Positions 28,123 through 37,356 of a stretch of DNA of 64,000 bases are shown here, in pieces. The notes under the pieces were generated by a model. That model did not search any database, was not told where the DNA came from, and saw only the letters and a program-made list of their open reading frames with translations. Position 1 is the stretch's first letter. The number at the start of each line of letters is the position of its first letter. Source of the DNA: Nocardia speluncae NBRC 108251 (lineage in GTDB: Bacteria; Actinomycetota; Actinomycetes; Mycobacteriales; Mycobacteriaceae); assembly GCF_001613245.1 (NCBI RefSeq), contig NZ_BDBZ01000019.1, positions 1 through 64,000 on the forward strand, given 5' to 3'. Position numbers and translations under genes: made by a program.

Positions 28123-30243
28123 TCACCACCAGGTGGTGGCGATCCCGATCTGCCGTTCCAGTTCCGGGGCGAGGGTGCGCGCATAACTGGCGCTGAGGTG
28201 GTGCTCGTCGTGATACACCAGCACATTGCCTTCGACCACCCGGCAGAAGTCCGGCCCGCACACCGAATCGCTGAGATCCAGCAGACGCATATTCGGGAAC
28301 GCCGCCGCGTGGATCAGAGCGGGATTCACCGGTGCCAGCGCCTCCGTACGCTGCATACCGCAGGTCGCGCTGTCCCCACCCGCGGCCAGGCAGTCCACGG
28401 CGCTGTATCGCACACCGGTCGGGCTGCGCAGCCAGGGTGTGTCACGGATGGCGAGAACGTTCAGGCTGCGTTCGGCCAGCGCCGCCCACACATCGAGGTA
28501 TTCGGCGGGCACGGCGTCGCCGCCGCTGGGCCAGATCGGGGCCGTGGCGGTGGTGAAGACCCAGTCCGGCGGGTCGGCGGCCAGCAGGTCGACCACCGCA
28601 CGAGACCAGTCGCGGCAATCGGAGATATCGAGCCCCCGATACTGGGCGTCGTCGCGGATATTGAGCGAACAGCCCATCTTGAGGTATACGACAACCTTGA
28701 TGTCGTGGACCTTCGCCAGCGCGTCCATGGCGGGCATCCAGTGCTCGGCATGAGAGTTGCCGACCATGGCGATGGTGCGTGAGCCGTTCGGATCCCCGTA
28801 CGTGCAGGTCGTCACCTCTTTGTTGAACCAGTCGGAGATACAGCCGTCGCGGGTGGGTGCCGGGAGGTCGTTGGACGCTTCCAGAATCGAGGGCCGCAGT
28901 TTCGCCACCGGCACCTCGGCACCGGCGAACAAGGCCTCGGCACCCGGATACTCGTTCACCGGCAGCGCCTCGACCGGCTGGGAGGGCGTACGCGCGACCA
29001 CCACCTGCCAGGTGACGCAGGCGCCCAGGACCAGCACCCCCACCAGGCTCACCGCGACACCGGGGACACGACGCCGCCAGGCCGGGGTCGTCACGGTCGT
29101 GCCCGAGCGCACCCGCAGCGGATCCTCGATGAACTTGTTGGTGATCAGGGCGAGAATCAGCGAGACCCCGATAACCAGCAGTCCGCCTTCGAGTCCCGCG
29201 TGCGGTTTTCCGGTCTGCACCAGGTAATAGATGAGCAGTGGCCAGTGCCACAGGTACAGCGAATACGCGATGGCACCGAGTTCGACCATCGGCCGGGTCG
29301 CGAGCAATCGGCTGACGATCGGCTGCTGCCCGCTCTCCGTGCGGATCCCGGCGATGATCAACACCACCGCGGCGCCCACCGGGAACAATGCGGCCGGGCC
29401 CGGGAACTGGCGGGCGCCGTCGAACAACAGACCGCATACCAGCACGGCAACGAGGCCGCCGACGGCGAGCAGGGCCGCCAGGGACCGCCCGATCCGGCCG
29501 GCACCCAACCGCAACCACGGTAGCGCCGCGGCCAGCAGGGCGCCGGTCAGCAATTCCCAGGCGCGGGCGGCACTGTCGTAATAGGTCCACTCCTGCGAGA
29601 CCGTCATCCAGACGGTGGCGTAGACGAACGAGGCGGCACCCAGCAGCACCGACAGCGCCACGATCGCGGGCCGGACAGCGCCCGGCGAGCCCAAGCGCCG
29701 GCACACCCACGCGACCAGCCCCAGCAGCACGATGATCGCCACATAGAACTGTCCTTGGACCGCCATCGACCACAGATGCTGCAGCGGGCTCACCGACGGA
29801 TCGGCGGCCAGATAACTTTCCGCGGCCTGCGCGAGGTACCAATTCTGGTAGTAGAGGGCCGAGGCCATCGTCTGGCCCGACATGTTGCCCCAGGTCGAGT
29901 ACGGCTTGGTGGCAATGGTGGCGACGCCCACCACAGCGAGCACCACCATGAGGGCGGGTAGCAGCCGCCGTGCCGTACGCGTCGCAACCTGCCACGCGTC
30001 GACCCGGCCGGTGCGTTCCACCCGGCGCAGCAGCATTCCGGTGAAGAAGAAACCGGAAAGCACCAGGAAGATGTCGACGCCGCCGGAGACCTTGCCGTAC
30101 CAGACGTGGAAGGCAACGACCAGGGCGATCGCGATCCCGCGGAGACCGTCGAGATCGAGCCGGTAATCGGCCGAAGGAGTCGGGGTGCCGGGCTGCGCTG
30201 CCGGAACCGGCTCGGCTGCGTCACGGTCTTTGATTCGCAACAA
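28123..30243 (-). CDS. Membrane acyltransferase-3 with C-terminal SGNH domain (OafA/YrhL type)
   Basis: A protein of about 706 residues. The N-terminal 370 residues are an acyltransferase-3 membrane domain (DGLRGIAIALVVAFHVW with the catalytic His, then about ten hydrophobic spans). The C-terminal domain is extracellular SGNH: block I MVGNSHAEHW and block V HDEHHLS. Such proteins transfer acetyl or other acyl groups from the cytoplasm to surface polysaccharide, wall or lipids. I place the start at TTG 30243, supported by a GGAGAG ribosome site. The frame stays open to 30414, but that part is rich in Arg/Cys and does not look coding. Acceptor unknown. Confidence 0.82.
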   Translation of the reverse strand: MLRIKDRDAAEPVPAAQPGTPTPSADYRLDLDGLRGIAIALVVAFHVWYGKVSGGVDIFLVLSGFFFTGMLLRRVERTGRVDAWQVATRTARRLLPALMVVLAVVGVATIATKPYSTWGNMSGQTMASALYYQNWYLAQAAESYLAADPSVSPLQHLWSMAVQGQFYVAIIVLLGLVAWVCRRLGSPGAVRPAIVALSVLLGAASFVYATVWMTVSQEWTYYDSAARAWELLTGALLAAALPWLRLGAGRIGRSLAALLAVGGLVAVLVCGLLFDGARQFPGPAALFPVGAAVVLIIAGIRTESGQQPIVSRLLATRPMVELGAIAYSLYLWHWPLLIYYLVQTGKPHAGLEGGLLVIGVSLILALITNKFIEDPLRVRSGTTVTTPAWRRRVPGVAVSLVGVLVLGACVTWQVVVARTPSQPVEALPVNEYPGAEALFAGAEVPVAKLRPSILEASNDLPAPTRDGCISDWFNKEVTTCTYGDPNGSRTIAMVGNSHAEHWMPAMDALAKVHDIKVVVYLKMGCSLNIRDDAQYRGLDISDCRDWSRAVVDLLAADPPDWVFTTATAPIWPSGGDAVPAEYLDVWAALAERSLNVLAIRDTPWLRSPTGVRYSAVDCLAAGGDSATCGMQRTEALAPVNPALIHAAAFPNMRLLDLSDSVCGPDFCRVVEGNVLVYHDEHHLSASYARTLAPELERQIGIATTWW

Positions 30244-30561
30244 CTGCTCTCTCCGACCTATCGACTTTTCCGCCGGGCCCTGTGGGGATCGATTGACAGC
30301 AGCGCAGCACGAGCCTCGGACATAGCATGCATCCCTATCACAATGTGTGGTCTCCGGCGAATTCCGCCGCTGGGCCGGCAGCCTTCGCCACCGCGGTACA
30401 CCTCGTCGCGGCAACCGGTGAGTACCCGGCCACGACCGCGATTTCTCCTTGTCTTATCCAGGCCATACGAGTTGACAATCGAGGCGACCCTCACAACAGT
30501 GGTAGCCGCGCGTTCTCCGTTCGGACGCATGATCCACCCCCCAGCAGACATAGAGGAATTC
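30244..30561. other. Divergent intergenic region
   Basis: 318 bp between the acyltransferase and the Excalibur gene. It must hold promoters for both. I see no clear boxes, repeats or small genes. Confidence 0.3.
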
Positions 30562-30867
30562 ATGAACGTACGCCAGCTCTATGTCAGCGCCGCCGCCGCG
30601 GGGCTGACTCTTCTGGCCGCTCCCGTTGTGGGCGCCGGTTCCGCACATGCCCTCCCTCCGTTGGCGGGCACCGGCTCCTCGACGGTGGACGCCCTGCTCG
30701 GTGCCACCGGTTCGGCGCAGCTGGCGCAGACCGGTTCCGCCGGTGGCGCCTTCAAGAACTGTGACGAAGCACGCGCCGCGGGCCGGGCGCCGATCTTCCG
30801 CGGTGAACCCGGGTTCGCCCCGCACCTGGATCCGGACGGCGACGGGTTCGCTTGCCCCACCGTCTGA
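30562..30867 (+). CDS. Secreted Excalibur calcium-binding domain protein
   Basis: A 101-residue secreted protein. Signal peptide MNVRQLYVSAAAAGLTLLAA with a cleavage site near AHA (about residue 30), a Gly/Ser/Thr-rich linker, and a C-terminal Excalibur domain: FKNCDEARAAG and DPDGDGFAC, the extended EF-hand-like DxDxDGxxC motif, with two Cys. Small Excalibur proteins are surface-exposed in actinobacteria; their function is unknown. GAGGAATTC precedes the ATG. It is convergent with the DUF3618 gene, separated by a 16-bp perfect hairpin. Confidence 0.88.
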   Translation: MNVRQLYVSAAAAGLTLLAAPVVGAGSAHALPPLAGTGSSTVDALLGATGSAQLAQTGSAGGAFKNCDEARAAGRAPIFRGEPGFAPHLDPDGDGFACPTV

Positions 30868-30886
30868 TTCGGTCCCACTGCGCACA

Positions 30887-30922
30887 AACGCCCGGTGACG
30901 GAGTATTCCGTCACCGGGCGTT
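30887..30922. terminator. Bidirectional terminator hairpin
   Basis: Perfect 16-bp stem AACGCCCGGTGACGGA (30887-30902) with 30907-30922, loop GTAT, between the convergent Excalibur and DUF3618 genes. Confidence 0.85.
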
Positions 30923-30936
30923 GTCGTCTGCGGTGT

Positions 30937-31164
30937 TCAGCGCAGGATCTTGAACAGCACCGCACCCGCGAGCAGCACGCCCGCACCGATCAGGGTGTAT
31001 TTCACCTTGGGCTCGCTCACCTTGGCCAGCGCCAGCTGTTTGGTGCCCTCGGCGATCCGCTGCGGATCGGCCCGCACCGCGATCTCGTCCAGGGTTCCGG
31101 CCAACCGCTCCCGCGCGGCCTCGATCTCCTGCTCGATCCGCTCGGTATCCTTTGCCACCTTCAC
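30937..31164 (-). CDS. DUF3618 small membrane protein
   Basis: A 75-residue protein: N-terminal amphipathic helix (DTERIEQEIEAARERLAGTL, the DUF3618 signature), then a basic hinge, then one C-terminal membrane span (YTLIGAGVLLAGAVLF). Function unknown; it may organise membrane or envelope complexes. It is divergent from bcp, the same arrangement as Rv2520c-Rv2521 in M. tuberculosis (recalled). The 31165-31423 gap holds promoters for both but no clear motif. Confidence 0.88.
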   Translation of the reverse strand: MKVAKDTERIEQEIEAARERLAGTLDEIAVRADPQRIAEGTKQLALAKVSEPKVKYTLIGAGVLLAGAVLFKILR

Positions 31165-31423
31165 GCCTCCTGTACCTGGTCTGCCGCGTCCACCGGCGGC
31201 CGATGATCACCCCTGGGTCGCGGTTGTCACCGCGGCGCGCCAGGGTTCGGGCTCGAGTGTATCCGTGGTAACCACGGCGACTGTTCGCTCGACCCCGGCG
31301 CGGCAGGTCGCCGACCGCCGCGCAGGCGTTCGCCGGAGACTGCCCGTGCGTCCGCTCATCGCGACCGCACGATGCCTGCCGAGTCCACGTCCGGGAGTCA
31401 CCGGATTCGGTTACGGTGCGAGT

Positions 31424-31897
31424 GTGACCGATAACCATCGACTTTCCCCGGGTGATCCGGCACCCGATTTCACCCTCCCCGACGCCGACGGCAACGAGGT
31501 ATCGCTGGCCGACTACCGCGGCCGAAAAGTCGTGGTGTACTTCTACCCCGCGGCGAGCACCCCCGGCTGCACCAAGCAGGCATGCGATTTCCGGGACAAT
31601 CTCGGTGAACTGAACGAAGCGGGCCTGTCGGTGATCGGGATCTCTCCCGATAAACCGGCCAAACTCGCCAAATTCCGGGACGCCGAACAGCTCGACTTCC
31701 CGCTGCTGTCCGATCCCGAACGCAAGGTCCTCACCGAATGGGGCGCATTCGGCGAGAAAACCATGTACGGCAAGAAGGTGACCGGCGTCATCCGGTCGAC
31801 CTTCCTGGTCGACGCCGAAGGCAAAATCGAAGTGGCCCAGTACAACGTGCGCGCCACCGGCCACGTCGCCAAACTGCGCCGCGATCTCTCCGTGTAA
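31424..31897 (+). CDS. bcp: Bcp/PrxQ thioredoxin-dependent peroxiredoxin
   Basis: Reduces hydrogen peroxide and organic hydroperoxides; a cytoplasmic 1-domain thiol peroxidase of 157 residues. The peroxidatic Cys is in STPGCTKQACDF (C49), with the resolving Cys five residues later (C54), the atypical 2-Cys Bcp/PrxQ layout. The start is GTG 31424 (MTDNHRLSPGDPAPDF); upstream frame is non-coding. Next to DUF3618 as in mycobacteria. Confidence 0.94.
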   Translation: MTDNHRLSPGDPAPDFTLPDADGNEVSLADYRGRKVVVYFYPAASTPGCTKQACDFRDNLGELNEAGLSVIGISPDKPAKLAKFRDAEQLDFPLLSDPERKVLTEWGAFGEKTMYGKKVTGVIRSTFLVDAEGKIEVAQYNVRATGHVAKLRRDLSV

Positions 31898-32038
31898 CCG
31901 GAACTACCCCGCTCGCGAGTCCTTGTCATCGGGTGCAGCGTCGAGCGCGGCCGAATCCGACCGGGGTTCGCCCGCGCTCGACGCACAACCCGCCGGGCGC
32001 ATAGCCGGACCGGCAGTAGCCCCACCGGGACCGGGAGA

Positions 32039-32821
32039 TCAGCCGTAGGACCCGATCAAGCGCTCGTAGCCGTCGAGCAGCAACCCGAGACTCCGCTCGA
32101 AGAACAGGTCCTCCCAGGATTCCCCGTCCTGATCGAATGCCTGAGCCTGCATGACAGCCGTAACGGCGGGGAAACGTTCGGGGTCGATCACGCGTTCGAG
32201 GATGTCCCAATCGCCGTCGGATTCCGGGTTGCCGGGGTCGATTTCGGCGACGAGGCGGGCCCGTCCGATCACGAACAGCGTCAGGTTCACCACCAGCTGC
32301 AATTTGATCGGTTCCGGCACCCGGGTCTGCCCGAGCGCCGACAGGCCCGCCTCCAGCCATGCCACGTTGTTGGGCCCCAGGGGCGGTGCGCTCATTCGCA
32401 CGCTGAGCCAACCCACGTGCTTGACAATCAGCCGGTACTCCGCCCACGCCCATTCATGTAGCGCCGCCCGCCACGGGGTGCCGGGCGCGGTCTCCGGAGG
32501 CGTTCCCAGTACCCGGTCCAGCGCGATCTCCACCAGCGTGGACTTGCTGTCGACATAGCGATACAGCGACATCGCGGTGAAGCCGAGGCGCTCGGCGACC
32601 TTGTTCATCGACAGTGCGGCGAACCCCTCCTCGTCGGCGAGTTCGATCGCGGTGTCCACGATCTGTTCCAGGCTCAGCCCGCGCCGGGGTCCGCGGGTTC
32701 CGGCCGGCGCCAACCCCCACATGAGCTCGATCGATCTCGGTAGCGGCCGTTCGGTATCCGCCGCGGCCGCCGGCCCTTCGGGGGCGGCCGGGGCCGGTCC
32801 GTTGTCCGCTGAGCTCGCCAT
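32039..32821 (-). CDS. TetR-family regulator controlling the adjacent ABC exporter
   Basis: A 260-residue regulator with a long disordered Ala/Pro-rich leader (about 30 residues) before the HTH (LSMNKVAERLGFTAMSLYRYV). The C-terminal ligand domain is of the TetR class that often pairs with DrrA-like drug exporters. It is divergent from the ABC genes at 33030, with the palindrome TGCCATA-N7-TATGGCA in between, so self-repression plus repression of the exporter is likely. Ligand unknown. Confidence 0.85.
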   Translation of the reverse strand: MASSADNGPAPAAPEGPAAAADTERPLPRSIELMWGLAPAGTRGPRRGLSLEQIVDTAIELADEEGFAALSMNKVAERLGFTAMSLYRYVDSKSTLVEIALDRVLGTPPETAPGTPWRAALHEWAWAEYRLIVKHVGWLSVRMSAPPLGPNNVAWLEAGLSALGQTRVPEPIKLQLVVNLTLFVIGRARLVAEIDPGNPESDGDWDILERVIDPERFPAVTAVMQAQAFDQDGESWEDLFFERSLGLLLDGYERLIGSYG

Positions 32822-32981
32822 CGATCTGGATTCCTTCCGTCGGTTTCCGCAACCAGGCTCGCGGTGGCCGGCAGTCCGGCCGGACAGCGGCCGGCCCCTG
32901 GCGCCCTCTCTTCCTATACCACCGTGTTCCCCGCCGTCCTTGCGCCCCGCTTCAAACTGTGTACTCTCTAATCAGAATATA

Positions 32982-33002
32982 TGCCATATACAGTTTATGG
33001 CA
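32982..33002. promoter_or_regulatory. Operator palindrome for TetR / ABC exporter
   Basis: TGCCATA (32982-32988) and TATGGCA (32996-33002), separated by 7 nt, in an A/T-rich island 28 bp before the ABC start. Two further outer bases pair after one mismatch. Confidence 0.65.
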
Positions 33003-33029
33003 CATGCAGTTATTCGAACGGAGTCCATC

Positions 33030-33977
33030 ATGACCGCCCCACCTGCCATTTCCCTCGCCGGACTCGGCAAATCCTTCGGTGACCACCAGGTCCTCGCCGG
33101 TATCGACCTCGATATCGCGCCCGGATCGGTGTTCTCCCTGCTCGGCCCCAACGGCGCCGGGAAAACCACCGTGGTGCGCATCCTGGCAACCCTGACCGGC
33201 CCGGACAACGGCACCGCCCGGGTCGCCGGATACGACGTAGCGCACGAACCGGATCGAGTCCGGGCTTCCATCGGGGTAACCGGCCAGTACGCCGCACTGG
33301 ACAAAGTCCTCACCGGTACCGAGAACCTGCACATGGTCGGCCGGCTGCTGCATCTGGGCCGGTCCGAGACACGCCGGCGCACCACCGAGCTACTGGAACG
33401 CTTCGACCTGGTCGAGCCGGCCGGCCGGCCGTCCGGCACCTACTCCGGCGGTATGCGCCGCCGGCTCGATCTCGCCATGAGCCTGATGGGACGCCCGGAG
33501 GTGGTGTTCCTCGACGAACCCACCACCGGCCTCGATCCGCGCAGCCGGCGGGAACTGTGGCAGGTGATCCGGGAACTGGTCGGCGACGGTGTGACCGTTT
33601 TCCTCACCACCCAGTACCTGGAGGAAGCCGATCAGCTCGCCGACCGGATCGCGGTCCTGCACGGCGGCCGGATCGTCGCCGACGGGACCCCCGCCGAGCT
33701 CAAACAACTCACGCCGGGCGGCCATATCCTGTTCCACTTCGCCGACCGGGCGAACCTGGCCGCCGCGGCGCGCACGACCGGCTTCCCCGAAACCGATCCG
33801 GACGAACTCACCCTGCAGGTGCCGTCCGACGGGCAGGTCGCCCATCTCAAACATCTCCTGGACGAGTTCGCCGCGCTCGATATCAGCGTCGAACGGCTCA
33901 GCGTGCACACCCCGGATCTCGACGATGTCTTCTTCGCACTGACCAGCCGACCGGCCCAGGCCGTACCGGCCGCATAG
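33030..33977 (+). CDS. DrrA-like ABC exporter ATPase
   Basis: A 315-residue ATPase: Walker A GPNGAGKTT (about residue 42), signature YSGGMRRRLDLA, Walker B VVFLDEPTTGLD, followed by LTTQYLEEAD. In this subfamily the switch His is replaced by Gln (TTQ), as in DrrA. The C-terminal 90 residues are the DrrA-type extension ending in a TPDLDDVFFALT motif. It energises the permease at 34016 for export of a drug-like or lipid compound. An ACGGAG site precedes the ATG at 33030; an in-frame ATG at 32997 lies inside the operator and is unlikely. Confidence 0.9.
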   Translation: MTAPPAISLAGLGKSFGDHQVLAGIDLDIAPGSVFSLLGPNGAGKTTVVRILATLTGPDNGTARVAGYDVAHEPDRVRASIGVTGQYAALDKVLTGTENLHMVGRLLHLGRSETRRRTTELLERFDLVEPAGRPSGTYSGGMRRRLDLAMSLMGRPEVVFLDEPTTGLDPRSRRELWQVIRELVGDGVTVFLTTQYLEEADQLADRIAVLHGGRIVADGTPAELKQLTPGGHILFHFADRANLAAAARTTGFPETDPDELTLQVPSDGQVAHLKHLLDEFAALDISVERLSVHTPDLDDVFFALTSRPAQAVPAA

Positions 33978-34015
33978 CGGCCCGCGCGCATCCCTGCTCA
34001 CAGAAAGCCACTCAC

Positions 34016-34783
34016 GTGACCACCCTCACCCACGCCGCACAGGACGCGGCAACCATGACGGCCCGCAACCTCCGGCATACGCTGCGCAGCCCCGACGCAC
34101 TGATCAGCACCCTCGCGCTGCCGATCATGATCCTGCTCATGTTCGTCTACGTCTTCGGCGGGGCCATGGACGTCGGCGGGGCCTTCGTCGATTACGTGGT
34201 GCCCGGGATCGTCCTGATGTGCGCCTGTTTCGGCGCCTCGACCACGGCGATCAGTGTTTCCGTCGATATCGCGGAAGGTATCGTCGACCGGTTCCGCACC
34301 ATGGCGATCAGCCGATCGTCATTCCTCACCGGGCACATCACCGAAAGCCTGCTGCGCAATATCCTGGCCACCGCGGTGGTCGTGATCGTCGCGCTGGCCA
34401 TCGGTTTCCGGCCGACCGCCGATCCGCTGCGCTGGCTCGCCGCCGCAGCACTGCTGGCACTGGTAGTGGTGGCGCTCTCGTGGATGTCCGCGTGTTTCGG
34501 TTTGCTCGCCAGCAGTCCCGAGGCCGCCAACGGGTTCACCATCTTCGCGATGTTCATCCCCTATGTCAGCAGCGCCTTCGTACCGCCGGAGACCATGCCG
34601 GACTGGCTGCGCGGTTTCGCCGAACACCAGCCGGTGACACCGGTGATCGAAACCCTGCGCGGTTTGCTGGTCGGAACCCCCATCGGCGACAGCGCGATAC
34701 TGGCCACCGCGTGGTGGGGCACCATCGCCGTGGTGTGCTACGGCACCGCCCTGGTGCTCTTCCATCGCAAGACCCGCAGCTGA
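34016..34783 (+). CDS. DrrB-like ABC-2 exporter permease
   Basis: A 255-residue membrane protein from GTG 34016 (VTTLTHAAQDAATMTARNLR) with six spans. It has the ABC-2 pattern: VPGIVLMCACFGASTTAIS, then DIAEGIVDRFRTMAISRSS (cytoplasmic coupling helix) and FIPYVSSAFVPPETMPDWL near the end, the DrrB signature. It follows the ATPase by 38 bp. Together they form a two-gene exporter under the divergent TetR. Confidence 0.88.
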   Translation: MTTLTHAAQDAATMTARNLRHTLRSPDALISTLALPIMILLMFVYVFGGAMDVGGAFVDYVVPGIVLMCACFGASTTAISVSVDIAEGIVDRFRTMAISRSSFLTGHITESLLRNILATAVVVIVALAIGFRPTADPLRWLAAAALLALVVVALSWMSACFGLLASSPEAANGFTIFAMFIPYVSSAFVPPETMPDWLRGFAEHQPVTPVIETLRGLLVGTPIGDSAILATAWWGTIAVVCYGTALVLFHRKTRS

Positions 34784-34966
34784 CCCGGCCCCTCCCCCTC
34801 CCCGATCCGGCGGCCGCGGCACCCGACGGCGGTGTTGCGCGCCCCGGATCGGCGCCGCAACGCGCAGTGAGACATGACAGACTCGCCGTCACATTCCGTA
34901 CTCTCCCACCACCACCTTCGACCTACCGCTAGCCTGGGACATGTGAACGTACGTACGGAGGCCACA

Positions 34967-35647
34967 GTGAAACGGCGTCCGGACCCTGCGCTGGAATTGG
35001 AACTGCAGGACGACCCGCAGGAACTCATGCCGCGGCGGCGTCCAACCCAGGAACGTAGTAAGCGGAAGTTCGACGCGCTGCTACAGGCGTCCCGGGAGCT
35101 TTTGGTCGAAGTGGGTTTCGAATCGTTCACCTGTGAAGAAGTCGCGGCCCGCGCGGAAGTCCCGATCGGCACCCTCTACCAGTTCTTCGCCAACAAATAC
35201 GTCATCGTCTGCGAACTGAACCGGCAGGACCTGGTCGCGGTATCGCAGGAGCTGGCCGATTTCCACGGCGAGATCCCGTCGCTGGACTGGTTGCGGCATA
35301 TGAACCAGTTCGTCGACCATCTGGCGAGCCTGTGGATGACCGACCCGTCCCGCCGTGAAGTCTGGCTGGCCATGCAGTCCACCCCGTCCACGCGGGCCAC
35401 CGGCGCGATCCACGAAAAGGAATTCGCCGAGGTCGTCTCGCAGATGTTGCGCCCGCTCACCCCTCGCACACCACGGGCCCGGCGCACCATGATGGCCGAG
35501 GTGCTCGTGCACGTGGTCTATTCGATGATGAACTTCTCCGTACAGGACGAACAGAGCCACACCGACGCTGTCGCCGAACTCAAACGACTGATGGTCGCCT
35601 ATCTCCTGGTCGCGGAAAAAGAATCCCGCACCGCCAGCCAGCGCTGA
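34967..35647 (+). CDS. TetR-family regulator
   Basis: A 226-residue regulator. The HTH is FTCEEVAARAEVPIGTLYQFF, preceded by PTQERSKRKFDALLQAS. The C-terminal domain is helical with a LVHVVYSMMNF stretch, presumably for ligand binding. I choose GTG 34967 because GGAGG lies five bases before it; an in-frame GTG at 34943 is also possible. A 10-bp palindrome CGTACGTACG at 34948-34957 overlaps this region and is a candidate auto-operator. No divergent partner gene; target unknown. Confidence 0.8.
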   Translation: MKRRPDPALELELQDDPQELMPRRRPTQERSKRKFDALLQASRELLVEVGFESFTCEEVAARAEVPIGTLYQFFANKYVIVCELNRQDLVAVSQELADFHGEIPSLDWLRHMNQFVDHLASLWMTDPSRREVWLAMQSTPSTRATGAIHEKEFAEVVSQMLRPLTPRTPRARRTMMAEVLVHVVYSMMNFSVQDEQSHTDAVAELKRLMVAYLLVAEKESRTASQR

Positions 35648-35882
35648 AACACTTAGAAGTTCGAACAGCCGATATATGGGACCACTTCCCAACCGACCCA
35701 TGCCGTGCGCCGCCCGCGTCCGCGCAGAGAGTCGATGCGCAGTCGCGCCTGGGCCAGTCTGGCAGGTTCGTTTGCGGCGGCCGGGGCGGCCATGCAAGTC
35801 ATCCGCATTGCGCTGCCGGCCCCCACGGCAGCCCGGCACACGATACTTCCAGGTATCCCCGCGGAAGATCTTCGACATGTCG

Positions 35883-36764
35883 TTACAGTGCGTTCCACTG
35901 CCAGGGTTTCGGGATACGACCACGTAGGCAGGCGATGCGGTGGGCGGTCTCGGATCGTGCAGTGAGGCTGTGCTTCGACAGACTGATCGCGAAGGCGGCC
36001 CAGCGGAGTACTTGGATATCGGCGTAGACGCGGAATTCCGGTGTGGTCGTCATGTCGTGCCCGCCGTAGGCGGTGACGAAGGCGTAGTAGTCGTCGTTAC
36101 CGAGGCGGTTGAAATCGGCGTGGTCGACGGCGAGTTGGATGAGGTCCCATTCGGGCCGGCCGAGGGACACTTTTTCGAGATCGAGGAATGTCGGTGCGCC
36201 GGAGCGGGGAACGACCAGGTTGCCTTGCCAGGCGTCGCCGTGGATCACCGAGGTTCGGGTCACCGGTGGGAGCTGTTCGTAGCGTTGCCGGAGTGCGGTG
36301 TAGTGCTGGGTCAGCCATTGCCGGTCGCTGTCGTCGAGGGTGGTGGCTGTGGCGATCCGGTCTTCGAGTCCGGTGAACGGCTGGTACTCCGGCAGTTCGA
36401 AGGTGGCCGGTGGGGTGAGGGTGTGCAGGCGGGCGAGGGCTGCGCCGAGTTCGGCGGGGGTCGCAGGGCGGTGGTCGGCGATGAGCTGCCACCAGGTGAC
36501 GGGGTGGTCGTCGATGACGATTGGCTGCGGCAGTGTTTCCACGGTGTGGACGGCGGGGATGCCGGAGTGGTTGAGCCAATGGGATATGCGTACCTCGCGG
36601 TGGGCGGTGTCGGCGCTGCCGGGTTTCCCGATGCGGGCGATAATTCCGCCGTCGAATTCGAAGATGGCGTGGGCTCCGGTGCGGAGCGAGGTTGCGGTGG
36701 ATGCGGCGAGACCGGCACGGGTGGCAGCCTGTTCGAGGATATCGGCTGTCGAGGCCGGGGTCAT
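35883..36764 (-). CDS. Aminoglycoside phosphotransferase (APH)-fold kinase
   Basis: A 293-residue protein of the APH/choline-kinase superfamily. Visible: a nucleotide-loop-like AHAIFEFDGGIIARIGKP near residue 30, catalytic HGDAWQGN (H175-D177-N182) and a metal-binding FLDLEKVSLG just after. Members phosphorylate antibiotics, sugars or other small hydroxyls; the substrate here is unknown. It is followed by NUDIX and a truncated regulator, a patch that interrupts the bcp-acpS neighbourhood and may be acquired. 35648-35882 upstream shows no gene. Confidence 0.8.
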   Translation of the reverse strand: MTPASTADILEQAATRAGLAASTATSLRTGAHAIFEFDGGIIARIGKPGSADTAHREVRISHWLNHSGIPAVHTVETLPQPIVIDDHPVTWWQLIADHRPATPAELGAALARLHTLTPPATFELPEYQPFTGLEDRIATATTLDDSDRQWLTQHYTALRQRYEQLPPVTRTSVIHGDAWQGNLVVPRSGAPTFLDLEKVSLGRPEWDLIQLAVDHADFNRLGNDDYYAFVTAYGGHDMTTTPEFRVYADIQVLRWAAFAISLSKHSLTARSETAHRIACLRGRIPKPWQWNAL

Positions 36765-36896
36765 GAGATCACCTCGGGGTCCGGGTGGCGGCGGTGGTGT
36801 CGCGGAGTTCGGCGACTTCGCTGATTCCGCGGTGTGGTGTAGCGGCGGATCGGGGTGTCGTCAAGGCATCGGGACAGCTTGTGGATCTCCCTGTTC

Positions 36897-37352
36897 TCAG
36901 GGTGCAAGCTCACCGTGCTCGAGATAGATGGGGAGGTTATGGGCAAATGCGGTGTATGCCTGCCGCAGCCGTCGGCCGAGCCTTGGAATGACATAGTCGT
37001 CAACCTTGTTGATCGGAACCCATTCCCACTTGTCGAGTTCGGCTTTCTGCAATGCGATGTCTCGCTCGTCGCCGAGTTCGCCGCAATAGAACATATAGAG
37101 AACCTTGTCCCCCTCCCCAGGACTGGGTGCCCAGTCGTGAACAAGCAACCGTTGCGGTGCGCGGTCGATTCCGAGCTCTTCACGGACCTCGCGACGACAA
37201 GCTTCCCCCGGGGCCTCACCTGGCTCCAGGTAGCCCCCCGGTATATCCCAACCGTTGCCATATGTCTTGTGCACAAGCAGCACTTCATCGTTACGTACGA
37301 AAACCGCGCCGGCTGCCATGCGCGCTCGTGCGAACTGGTCATCGTCTGTCAT
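36897..37352 (-). CDS. NUDIX hydrolase
   Basis: A 151-residue pyrophosphohydrolase. The NUDIX box is complete: GGYLEPGE then REVREELGI (G-x5-E-x7-REUxEExGU). Substrates of this short type include damaged or non-canonical nucleotides and sugar nucleotides; it cannot be assigned further. Start MTDDDQFARARM at 37352, four bases after the stop of the truncated regulator gene, so the two were probably one operon. Confidence 0.85.
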   Translation of the reverse strand: MTDDDQFARARMAAGAVFVRNDEVLLVHKTYGNGWDIPGGYLEPGEAPGEACRREVREELGIDRAPQRLLVHDWAPSPGEGDKVLYMFYCGELGDERDIALQKAELDKWEWVPINKVDDYVIPRLGRRLRQAYTAFAHNLPIYLEHGELAP

Positions 37353-37356
37353 CGGT

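Noticed and set aside
35648..35882. Possible small gene between TetR and the phosphotransferase
   Set aside because: Short overlapping frames in several phases with no start signal or conserved-looking segment.
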